Source: a virus
Reading direction: 5' to 3' (one strand)
DNA length: 22,955 nucleotides
Virus record (IMG/VR): IMGVR_UViG_3300021957_004119
Coordinates: 1-22,955 of that record
The translations under genes were made by a program, and so were the position numbers. Positions within the stretch are counted from its first letter, which is position 1. Every line of letters begins with the position of its first letter. The notes below the pieces were generated by a model that worked only from the letters and a program-made list of their open reading frames with translations, ran no database searches and was not told the DNA's origin. Positions 14,801-22,399 of this stretch are shown one piece after another.

Positions 14801-15146
14801 TGGACATGTTAAAAAGGGTTGGGGTTCAGAACTGATATGGGCAACCAACGACAAGTATTGTGGTAAGTTTTTACATTTTAACGAGGGTGCTAAATTTTCT
14901 ATGCACTTTCACAAAGAGAAAGATGAAACTTGGTATGTCCTTAAGGGAAAATTTAAAGTTATCTATATTGATACAAAAGATGCAAGAACTTATGAAAAAA
15001 CTCTTACAGCTGGTGATACGTGGCGTAACGAGCCTTTGGTCCCGCATCAAATCATTTGTGAAACGGAAGGGACAGTAATTGAAGTATCTACTCCTGACTC
15101 GGTAGAAGATAACTATCGTGTAGGTCGGGGGGACAGTCAGGGATGA
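14790..15146 (+). CDS. Single-domain cupin, possible phosphosugar isomerase
   Basis: 118 residues from ATG 14790. The N-terminus (HVKKGWGSELIWATNDKYCG) and the core resemble the cupin domain of type II mannose-6-phosphate isomerases. Metal ligands appear intact: His39, His41 and Glu46 in FSMHFHKEKDETWYVLKG, and His86 in VPHQI. A VIEVSTPDS...EDNYR tail also fits that group. It lies within the heptose operon, overlapping the kinase by 11 bases and the epimerase by 4 (ATGA). Metal-dependent cupins include aldose-ketose phosphosugar isomerases. No GmhA homologue is in the window, so it could supply the missing sedoheptulose 7-phosphate isomerase step. Alternatives are a sugar-nucleotide ketoisomerase/epimerase or a non-catalytic cupin. 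The fold is fairly sure; the role is inference. Confidence 0.7.
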   Translation: MRLDGHVKKGWGSELIWATNDKYCGKFLHFNEGAKFSMHFHKEKDETWYVLKGKFKVIYIDTKDARTYEKTLTAGDTWRNEPLVPHQIICETEGTVIEVSTPDSVEDNYRVGRGDSQG

Positions 15147-15913
15147 AGATACTAGTTACTGGTAGTAGTGGGTTTATTGGCAAAAACATGGTCAATGCCC
15201 TTTCTGAACAGCACGAAGTTACTAAAAACGAATGGGGGATGTCCTTTCCCAAAGTAGAAGGGTTAGATTGGGTAGTACATTTGGGGGCTATCAGCTCTAC
15301 TACTGAAACAAATATCAGTCGTATATACAGACAAAATGTAGAGTTTTCTATTAGACTGTATGAAGAGTGTATTAAGCACAACGTGGGATTTCAGTTTGCG
15401 TCTAGTGCCTCGGTGTATGGGCTGAAGTCAGAGTTTAAAGAAACATCCCCCCTTGCTCCTCAAAACCACTATGCCCGTAGCAAGGCACTGTTTGAAAAAT
15501 ACATAGAGCTTCGTAATGCTGATATTACTACGCAAGTCTTTAGGTACTTTAATGTATATGGGCCACATGAAGGTCATAAGGGTAATCAGGCAAGCCCACA
15601 TAGTAAGTTTATGTATCAGGCTAAGACAGATGGTAAGATAAAACTATTTAAAGGTTCAGACAAATTTTTTAGGGATTTTATCCCTGTGAGCAAGATTGTG
15701 GCAAACCATAAAAAGTTTTTTGGCATAAAAGAGTCTGGCATTTGGAACTTTGGGTTGGGAATAGCCCGTAGTTTTAAAGATGTTGCAACAGAAGTGTCGT
15801 TAAGAACTGGTGCAGAAATAGAGTATATTGACTTTCCAGACAATTTAAAAGGTAATTATCAAGATTTTACTGAGGCAGATACAGCAAAGCTTGAAGAGAC
15901 TCTAGTATTATAA
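15143..15913 (+). CDS. hldD: ADP-L-glycero-D-manno-heptose 6-epimerase
   Basis: 256 residues of the extended SDR family. It converts ADP-D-glycero- to ADP-L-glycero-D-manno-heptose using bound NADP. Motifs: Rossmann KILVTGSSGFIGKNMV (2-17), VVHLGAISSTTETN (44-57), FASSASVYG (85-93), the catalytic pair Tyr110-x3-Lys114 in YARSK, and FRYFNVYGPHEGHKG (133-147) whose Lys146 matches the second catalytic Lys of HldD. These are followed by LFKGSDKFFRDFIPV and FPDNLKGNYQDFTEADTAKL. The HSSTTE-like, HKG and YQ-x-FT-x-AD motifs are HldD-specific, so the call is strong. It is about 50 residues shorter than E. coli HldD, mainly at the C-terminus and in the early nucleotide-binding part. The start overlaps the cupin stop (ATGA). 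Confidence 0.88.
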   Translation: MKILVTGSSGFIGKNMVNALSEQHEVTKNEWGMSFPKVEGLDWVVHLGAISSTTETNISRIYRQNVEFSIRLYEECIKHNVGFQFASSASVYGLKSEFKETSPLAPQNHYARSKALFEKYIELRNADITTQVFRYFNVYGPHEGHKGNQASPHSKFMYQAKTDGKIKLFKGSDKFFRDFIPVSKIVANHKKFFGIKESGIWNFGLGIARSFKDVATEVSLRTGAEIEYIDFPDNLKGNYQDFTEADTAKLEETLVL

Positions 15914-15927
15914 GGTAACAGATAAAC

Positions 15928-18900
15928 ATGGCACTAATCGTAGAAAAAGAAAATCCACCAGCAGGTACTAACTATAAAGTTGGTGATAATGCAGAGCTTG
16001 ATGCAGCAATTCAGGCTGGTAAAGCTGGTGGTATTACTGTAGGAGCTGATGGTTACTACATTAAAGAAGATGGTGGTCGTATTGAGTCTGCGGGTGGTAC
16101 AACTAAACTTGTTGACCTTTCAGGGGCTACTGCTGAAGATATGGCTAATATTGCCAAACTTGCGGAGGCTCATTTCCTTGCGCAAACGACAGGTGTGTCC
16201 GTTGCTGTACTAGATGCTGCAAAGAAAGCAGTTGGTCTTGACCCCTCTGATCTTACACAGAATTCACTTTACTACAAAATACTTGACGAGGCTGGTTATA
16301 ACTCAGGTGACCCAAGTAAATCTTTTGACAAGAATGGGTACTCTGGGGCAGATCCTGCTGTAAATATTTTACGAGATCGTCTTTCACAGAAACCTACAGA
16401 CGATGAATTAGAAGCTGCAGGTCTAGATCCTTCAGAGTATACTGTAGTTAATAATAACGCAGCTAACGCATTCTACGTAGAGCAGGAACTAGCCAAGCAA
16501 GGTTTAAGCTACTCATCTACAAATGCTGTTAGAGCCTCTACCAGAGGATATTTAGGTCGTGATAACGATACAATGCAGCAAGTCAGAGACTCTCAAGATG
16601 CTCTTATGCTTAAGACAAAAGGTGAAGGTAACTTTAGAACGTCAGACAAAGAATTAGACATGCTTGAGTGGGATCTTGTTAAGAATAAACAAGAGGGAAC
16701 AGGGGTAGATACAGACGGGTATACAGTAGGGCAGGGTGGGAATACTGTCGGCAGTGATGCTTCAGGTACACCTATTGGAGGTCAAATTACTGGTGGATTT
16801 ACAGCAGATCCAAACACATTAAACATTCCAAGTTCAGCAGTAACACCTACTTTAAGACCCTCTGCACTTACTGGTGGGGGTAACTACACAGTGCCTGCCC
16901 AAACTTTTGACTCTAATTTAAAAGCCCAGGAAACAGCCTTTAAAGCTAGGGAATCTGAACAGGCTAAAATGTATCAGCCACAAACTATGCAAGAAAAACA
17001 AGATGTAGGTGAGAGTGTATCCTCTTACGCCATTTCACAAAAATTGTATCGTAACCCAAATACAGGCCAGCAAATCTTTGTTGCATTTCAGGGGGATAAG
17101 CCATTACAGCCAATTCCAGCTGGATTCTATGAGCTAAATCAGTCTTCTAGTACTTTTCAAAGCCCTTCAGACGTATTTAACCCTATAACTGCTGGTGGCA
17201 ATACGTTTACTGGTGCAAACACTGGTGGGGTAATTCAAGGTTATTCTGGTGAAGAAGGGTCAGTAGTTACTCCTAATCCGAGTCCCATTGACGTTAATCA
17301 AATCTACGGGGATGTAAGTTTTACTGACCCTGTAACTGGCCAGGTAATTACACAAACTCCTGGAGAATATTTCCAATCTTTAGCTAACAAACAAGCACAA
17401 GCTACGTTTAACCCTGCCACTTCTGTCGCCATGCCTGGTGTATCCACCATGACAGAGCTAGGTTATGAGTATGATACAGATGGTACAATAAAGACAGACC
17501 CTACTACTGGAGCACCTGTTACAAAAGAGTTGATGCCAGGAACTGTCTTAGAGTCTACAGCAGGTCAGGCACAAGCTACAGCCCCCATTGTAACTGGAGA
17601 TCAGATTGCACAGGTAGGGGATATAACTCAGGCTAGAGGTCCAGGATCTTTTGACCCTCAAGCAATGCTAAAAGCTTCTGGTAATTTAGAAAGTGGGAGT
17701 CCGTTTAGGTGGGAACCTTCAAAGAATAAATACGTTCTTTATAGCCCAGATGATCAAACAAAAATATTTTCTGAGCTTACCCCTGACGAGTTTGCAAGAG
17801 CTTTCAATCTTAATATGGCAGACTACGGTAGTGCTATTCCTGGAGCAGCTCAGGCAGGTTTAACTACCGCAGCACCTGGAGTAGCCCAACAACTTCAAGG
17901 TGATACAAGCACTGACTATCAAGGTATGGCCGATGCTGTGGCAGGAGCTAACTGGGATGTTACGACTGGTACATTTAATATGAATGGCCAGACTTTTACC
18001 CCTGATCAGTTTATTGCGGCTAATAACCTAAGTGTTGGTGATTATCTAACTACTACTGGTGGGTTAGAAGCTGTTACATCTACTGGTCCCACTAAGACCA
18101 TAGATGCTGCTCAACAAACAACTACATCTCTCGCAGGCCTTACTTCACAAACTAGTGATTCTATTGACGTATCTAATGCCCCTATTAGGGGCACGACTAC
18201 TATGGATGGTGTAAGTGAACTTATCACTGGCACTGGGGTAGATCAAGCTAAGGTTTTGACGGCTTTTGGTGAAGGTGAACTTAAAGCTGCGTCTGTGCAA
18301 GATGAGCTATCGGGATTGATGGCTCAGTTTGACGATGGTAATACACCTGCTTGGGCTGCAGGGTCTATGAGAGCTGCAATGGCTACCCTAGCTCAACGTG
18401 GTCTCGGTGCTTCGTCTATGGCCGGTCAAGCAATTATTCAAGCTGCTATGGAAGCTGCACTACCTATTGCTCAGATTGATGCAGGTAACAAGCAGCAAAT
18501 GGCTCTCTTTAAAGGAGAGCAAAGAGCTAAGTTCTTACAGATAGAATTTGATCAAGCCTTCCAAGTTAAGGTCATGAATGCTGCAAAAGTTTCTGAAATA
18601 GCTAACATGAACTTTACTGCTGATCAGCAGATTGCTTTGGAAAATTCTAAAGCTGCAAACACTATGCAATTGCAAAATTTAAGTAACAAACAAGCTTTAG
18701 TTATGGCAGAGGCTGCTGCATTATCTCAGCTTGACTTGGCTAATCTTTCTAACCTACAGCAAGCTCAAGTACAAAATGCCCAGAATTTCTTACAGATTGA
18801 CATGGCTAACCTTAGCAATAAACAATCTACAGCCTTATTTAAATCTCAACAAGTTACTAATGCAATGCTGAGTGATGCAGCTCAGGCTAATGCCACTGCA

Positions 18901-19452
18901 CAGTTTAATGCTACCTCAGAAAATCAAACTAATCAATTCTTCTCAAACCTTTCAGCACAAGTTTCGCAGTTTAATGCAGCACAACAAAATGCTATTAATC
19001 AGTTTAATGCTGAAGAAGCTAATGCATTGCTTGAGTTTAACTCTGCACTGCAAAACCAACGTGAGATGTTTAATGCTCAGAACTACCTAGCAGTAGCTCA
19101 GGCTAATGCTCAGTGGAGACAGAACATCAACACTTCAAACACAGAAGCACAGAACATTGCTAACTTAACTTATGCTAAAGAAGTAAATGGACTCACTCAA
19201 AAATCTCTAGATGACTATTGGCAAAAAGAACGTGACATCATGTCATATGCTTTTGCTCAATCTGAAGGTGCTGCTGATAGAGCACTCAAGATCCTTCTTG
19301 GTGAACAAAGCTTAACATCAATTAGAGATCAGCTAGAGTTTAAAGAAGAAGAAAGTAAAGCTAAGTTCTGGTCAGATCTGTTGTTCGGTGATCAAGGCTT
19401 TAGTGACGTCTTTAAAATGGCATCAAGTACAACAACAACAGGAGGAGCTTGA
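15928..19452 (+). CDS. Large virion/ejection-type protein with long hendecad helix
   Basis: 1174 residues, family not recognised. Residues 1-300 are mixed and rich in Gly, Asp and Ala. Residues 300-800 are low-complexity Thr/Gly/Gln/Pro segments with short strand-like parts, including two VTGDQI/VTGQVI blocks and an FRWEPSKNKYVLYSPDDQTK segment. From about 805 it becomes helical: an ATLAQRGLGASSMAGQAIIQ stretch leads into at least 22 unbroken 11-residue repeats (836-1077) rich in Asn, Gln and Ala, then a charged helix to the end. No Cys, membrane segment or signal peptide is seen. Long Ala/Gln/Asn helices beside a transglycosylase gene recall podovirus internal or ejection proteins that cross the periplasm with the genome. 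This is inference from composition and context. Shine-Dalgarno AAGG lies 12 bases before ATG. Confidence 0.6.
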   Translation: MALIVEKENPPAGTNYKVGDNAELDAAIQAGKAGGITVGADGYYIKEDGGRIESAGGTTKLVDLSGATAEDMANIAKLAEAHFLAQTTGVSVAVLDAAKKAVGLDPSDLTQNSLYYKILDEAGYNSGDPSKSFDKNGYSGADPAVNILRDRLSQKPTDDELEAAGLDPSEYTVVNNNAANAFYVEQELAKQGLSYSSTNAVRASTRGYLGRDNDTMQQVRDSQDALMLKTKGEGNFRTSDKELDMLEWDLVKNKQEGTGVDTDGYTVGQGGNTVGSDASGTPIGGQITGGFTADPNTLNIPSSAVTPTLRPSALTGGGNYTVPAQTFDSNLKAQETAFKARESEQAKMYQPQTMQEKQDVGESVSSYAISQKLYRNPNTGQQIFVAFQGDKPLQPIPAGFYELNQSSSTFQSPSDVFNPITAGGNTFTGANTGGVIQGYSGEEGSVVTPNPSPIDVNQIYGDVSFTDPVTGQVITQTPGEYFQSLANKQAQATFNPATSVAMPGVSTMTELGYEYDTDGTIKTDPTTGAPVTKELMPGTVLESTAGQAQATAPIVTGDQIAQVGDITQARGPGSFDPQAMLKASGNLESGSPFRWEPSKNKYVLYSPDDQTKIFSELTPDEFARAFNLNMADYGSAIPGAAQAGLTTAAPGVAQQLQGDTSTDYQGMADAVAGANWDVTTGTFNMNGQTFTPDQFIAANNLSVGDYLTTTGGLEAVTSTGPTKTIDAAQQTTTSLAGLTSQTSDSIDVSNAPIRGTTTMDGVSELITGTGVDQAKVLTAFGEGELKAASVQDELSGLMAQFDDGNTPAWAAGSMRAAMATLAQRGLGASSMAGQAIIQAAMEAALPIAQIDAGNKQQMALFKGEQRAKFLQIEFDQAFQVKVMNAAKVSEIANMNFTADQQIALENSKAANTMQLQNLSNKQALVMAEAAALSQLDLANLSNLQQAQVQNAQNFLQIDMANLSNKQSTALFKSQQVTNAMLSDAAQANATAQFNATSENQTNQFFSNLSAQVSQFNAAQQNAINQFNAEEANALLEFNSALQNQREMFNAQNYLAVAQANAQWRQNINTSNTEAQNIANLTYAKEVNGLTQKSLDDYWQKERDIMSYAFAQSEGAADRALKILLGEQSLTSIRDQLEFKEEESKAKFWSDLLFGDQGFSDVFKMASSTTTTGGA
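18433..19158 (+). repeat. 22 consecutive 11-residue (hendecad) coding repeats
   Basis: From residue 836 the protein divides without gaps into 11-residue units such as IAQIDAGNKQQ, FLQIEFDQAFQ, LDLANLSNLQQ, IDMANLSNKQS, VSQFNAAQQNA and INQFNAEEANA. Hydrophobic residues recur at positions 1 and 3/4, and Asn or Ala at 5, 8 and 11. An unbroken 11-residue period indicates a straight or slightly right-handed amphipathic helix or coiled coil rather than a classical heptad coil. Confidence 0.8.
19441..19447 (+). promoter_or_regulatory. Shine-Dalgarno deciding the start of the transglycosylase-like gene
   Basis: GGAGGAG, seven bases before the ATG at 19455, within the last codons of the 1174-residue gene. 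A TTG at 19449 is in frame but only one base from this site, so 19455 is preferred. Confidence 0.65.
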
Positions 19453-19454
19453 TC

Positions 19455-20324
19455 ATGGCTGCTAATGTACCTTACCTCAAATATCTTCAAAATCTACGAG
19501 AGTCTCCTAACAAGTACTCAGCTTCTAAAGCAGCTCCTGCGAAGGGGATTGTTAGTAAGCCTATGAAGGCAGACCTAGAGGTTTATGAGGATGACCCTCT
19601 TGAAAGGCAGAGGGATCTTATTCAAAAAATTAAGATGGATGATGATACAAAGTATGGTATGATGGAGGAGATGAATACCTCTAGGGCACTTACCACTGAG
19701 GATGGCACTCCTGTAACCCTTGAAGAAGCTCTTGAGTCAGAGGCAGCTGAAGCTGAGAAGGTAAGTCCACCTTCAGGAGGATTAATGTCTCCTGGTGAAG
19801 TAGAGACAGCTCCTGAAGTAGATTCTACACCTCCAGGTTCTTACACAGGTGATGCAGAACTTGGAGCCTACTCCAACACCATTGCTATCTTGCAAGATGA
19901 CACTGAGTTTATGACTCAGTTAAATAGTATGACTGAGAAGTACCCAGGACTTACAGAACGTGAGATCTTTATGGTTGCTGCCAAAGAAAGTAGTGTGGGA
20001 ACTAACATGGGTTCTGCAGGTAATATGTTTCAGATCTTAGGTACACCAGCCAAAGAAGCTGGAATTGACTTGAAGAAACTAAATAAATCTGATAACATGA
20101 CAGACCATCTAAAAGCATTGGAGATGTATCTAGATCGTTGGGGCTACGATGGTAGTGCACCACTAGGACTTCTTGTTGCTGCACCTGGTTATAGAGATGC
20201 TGCACCCGATACTGTCGTTTATAAAAAAGGTAGTAAGCAACTTGCAAAAAATCCAAAGTGGGCAGGAGCAGATGGTAATGCCACAGTGGCAAGTATTACA
20301 GCATTTTATAGGGGCCAAGAATAA
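19455..20324 (+). CDS. Lytic transglycosylase-like virion protein
   Basis: 289 residues from ATG 19455. The first ~130 are charged and disordered-looking, with Pro-rich stretches. The last ~150 resemble a lysozyme-like SLT domain: an N-terminal helix, LTEREIFMVAAKESSVGTNM with Glu178 as the candidate catalytic acid, then GSAGNMFQILGTP as the typical GS-x-G-x-(F/M)-Q loop. A helix with a YLDRWGYDG turn follows, and a final GNATVASITAFYRG helix. Such domains cut peptidoglycan strands during DNA entry when they are part of the virion. No signal peptide or holin neighbour is seen, which favours a virion role over host lysis. The next gene shares one base (TAATG). The assignment is by motif resemblance; the active-site pattern is partial. 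Confidence 0.55.
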   Translation: MAANVPYLKYLQNLRESPNKYSASKAAPAKGIVSKPMKADLEVYEDDPLERQRDLIQKIKMDDDTKYGMMEEMNTSRALTTEDGTPVTLEEALESEAAEAEKVSPPSGGLMSPGEVETAPEVDSTPPGSYTGDAELGAYSNTIAILQDDTEFMTQLNSMTEKYPGLTEREIFMVAAKESSVGTNMGSAGNMFQILGTPAKEAGIDLKKLNKSDNMTDHLKALEMYLDRWGYDGSAPLGLLVAAPGYRDAAPDTVVYKKGSKQLAKNPKWAGADGNATVASITAFYRGQE

Positions 20325-20908
20325 TGATTTTTGATAGAGTGCAACCAGGGTTCTCCCTAACTCAAGAGCCAAAAGGTGCTCCTTTTGAGAATCCACCAGA
20401 CATTACAGACCCCGAAGAAGCAGCAATGTATCACCTAGATAGGATGAACAATGCAGATGCTTTTGAAGATATTAGTTATTTTCTAGAGGAAGGTATTGAT
20501 ATTCCCACCTTGGTCCAAGGCATACTTCGCAATGCTGTGTTCCAAGGTGTACATAGTATTGATGTAAGTCTTATTGTTGCCCCCACACTACACGAATTTA
20601 TCAAAGATATTGGAGATATAACTGGGGTAGACTACGATGAAGGTATTAGTAATGACAGGGATAGAGCTGTTATTCGTTACCAACGTAACGTAGCTCGTGC
20701 AGAAAAAATGCTTGAAAAACTTGGTGTAAGTGCTGAGAATACTATGTCTGGTGAAGAGACAAAAGAAGACGATGGCATGAAGGATCAGATGGAAGCTATG
20801 ATAGTAGCTGACACAGAGGAGAAACCTATGGAAGAGGTTACTCCAGAAGAGACTGCAGAGGCACCGATGGAAGAGCTAAAAGGTTTAATGGCTAGGAGTG
20901 CAGGATAA
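20324..20908 (+). CDS. Uncharacterised acidic protein in the virion cluster
   Basis: 194 residues, no family recognised. The N-terminal ~135 look folded, with helices such as EEAAMYHLDRMNNADAFEDI and TLVQGILRNAVFQGVHSIDV, and a strand-like VSLIVAPTLHEFIKDIGDI. The last ~60 residues are very acidic and disordered-looking, with repeated EE and Met-Glu patterns (EEKPMEEV, EAPMEEL). No Cys, membrane segment or signal peptide. It overlaps both neighbours by one base through TAATG junctions, so it is co-translated with the transglycosylase-like and the 496-residue genes. The acidic tail could mimic DNA or serve as a scaffold or chaperone-type tail; that is speculation. Confidence 0.6.
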   Translation: MIFDRVQPGFSLTQEPKGAPFENPPDITDPEEAAMYHLDRMNNADAFEDISYFLEEGIDIPTLVQGILRNAVFQGVHSIDVSLIVAPTLHEFIKDIGDITGVDYDEGISNDRDRAVIRYQRNVARAEKMLEKLGVSAENTMSGEETKEDDGMKDQMEAMIVADTEEKPMEEVTPEETAEAPMEELKGLMARSAG

Positions 20909-22398
20909 TGGCATTAGGATTTTACTCGGGGCTAGTAGCTCGTGAAGACAGAATCAGAACAAGGAAGGAACTCTTAGCAGATAGAAAAGCTGCTAATGAG
21001 CAATGGAATGCACGTTTTAAACTGCAGAATGAAGAAGCTAATAAGACTTGGTTGGAACGTAATACTATTACTAACCAACAGGCTATAACTGCTGCTGAAA
21101 CAGCTGCTGCAGGTGCTGCTGCTGTTAGGGAAGAGAGCCGTGCATTTGAACTTGATGTGTTAGCATTGAAGAGAGCTTACGAGCTAGACGATCAGGCTGC
21201 AGCTCAACAGTGGTGGAAAGATCAACAAGTTATTCTTAATAAACAAGCCGAACAAAAAGCAATTAATGCAGAGGGTCGTTTACAGGCTTGGGATCAGACA
21301 AAGTTTGAACGGGATAGGAAAGCAAGACAAGAAGATCTAAGATCGGAGATCGGACTTAGAACTTCTGCTGCAAACAGTCAATTTGACTATCAGTATGGTG
21401 TTAAGACAGAAGCATCTAAAGCTGCTGCTATTGCTGCTCATGCAAATGAAATGCAAAAGCTTCTTCTTGAAAGAGTTATGGATGGTAAAGTTGTCGGTGC
21501 AGACTTCTCTGCCGCAGTCGGCGGTACTAATGATCCTATGGCTAAGATTGCACAATACTCAGCAGGTATTACTGCCCTGGGTGTAGAGAAAGATAACCCT
21601 GCTCTTGCTAAACTTGCAGGTTTAAACAACCCAGCTGTTATGAAGTCTGTGTTCGAGACACTTCAAAAGTACCATACAAAGATTGTAGAATCTGGTCGTA
21701 CAGATGTTAATGCCCTGGATATGTTTAGAAGTGGGGCTAATGATTTTTTAAGTGATATCGAAATTACAAGTCCAGATCCAGCTCAGGCAGACAAAGCAAT
21801 AGCAAACATGGAATCTGTTCTTGGTAAACCTTTGGACGATCTTACTAAGTCTATTATCAGAAGCAGTGTTGGCACAACAGGATCTGCTTTGGCAGTAACT
21901 GAGCCTACTGTTGTTGAGCCTTTAGATACATCTAAACTGGGTGACTGGACAAAAATTATAACTCAGAATGCAGTTGCAAGAGGTAGGAGTGAGCAAAATA
22001 TTATTTCTAATGCTAAATCAAAAGTGAATGAAATGTCTAAAACAGGCACTCCTGATGAGCAAGCAATAGCAAGAGAATTGATGGACTGGCTGGGCAATAG
22101 GAGTCTTGCTGTTACAGAGGCTTTAGACAGTGCTAGAGGTGATAACCCAGATTACTTTGGGATAACCTCTCTATACGGAAACAATGTTATTGGCGAGGCA
22201 ATAAAGGCAGAGCCTAAGTTGAGAACTGCGGTTCTACCCGATTACCTAAAAGAGGCTAAAGATGCAGAGCCTCTAGTAGTTCCTAACGTTTCTGTGCTTA
22301 AATATCTTATTGAATACAAAATTATCAAAGTAGGTGATGTTGTAACTTACACTAGAAATGATGGAAAAACTGTTACAGGTCCATACAAAGGAAAATAA
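20908..22398 (+). CDS. Helix-rich putative internal virion protein
   Basis: 496 residues, family not recognised. The N-terminal ~190 residues are charged helices rich in Ala, Gln, Arg and Glu, with Trp at intervals (NEQWNARFKLQNEEANKTW, then AQQWWKDQQ, LQAWDQTKFERDRKARQEDL), suggesting a long coiled coil. From about 190 the protein looks globular and mostly helical with no catalytic motif I can name. The C-terminus ends in an SH3-like strand pattern (IIKVGDVVTYTRNDGKTVTG, then PYKGK). No Cys and no membrane segment. It starts one base inside the previous stop (TAATG). Position and helix content suggest an ejection-complex component; not proven. Confidence 0.6.
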   Translation: MALGFYSGLVAREDRIRTRKELLADRKAANEQWNARFKLQNEEANKTWLERNTITNQQAITAAETAAAGAAAVREESRAFELDVLALKRAYELDDQAAAQQWWKDQQVILNKQAEQKAINAEGRLQAWDQTKFERDRKARQEDLRSEIGLRTSAANSQFDYQYGVKTEASKAAAIAAHANEMQKLLLERVMDGKVVGADFSAAVGGTNDPMAKIAQYSAGITALGVEKDNPALAKLAGLNNPAVMKSVFETLQKYHTKIVESGRTDVNALDMFRSGANDFLSDIEITSPDPAQADKAIANMESVLGKPLDDLTKSIIRSSVGTTGSALAVTEPTVVEPLDTSKLGDWTKIITQNAVARGRSEQNIISNAKSKVNEMSKTGTPDEQAIARELMDWLGNRSLAVTEALDSARGDNPDYFGITSLYGNNVIGEAIKAEPKLRTAVLPDYLKEAKDAEPLVVPNVSVLKYLIEYKIIKVGDVVTYTRNDGKTVTGPYKGK

Positions 22399-22399
22399 T

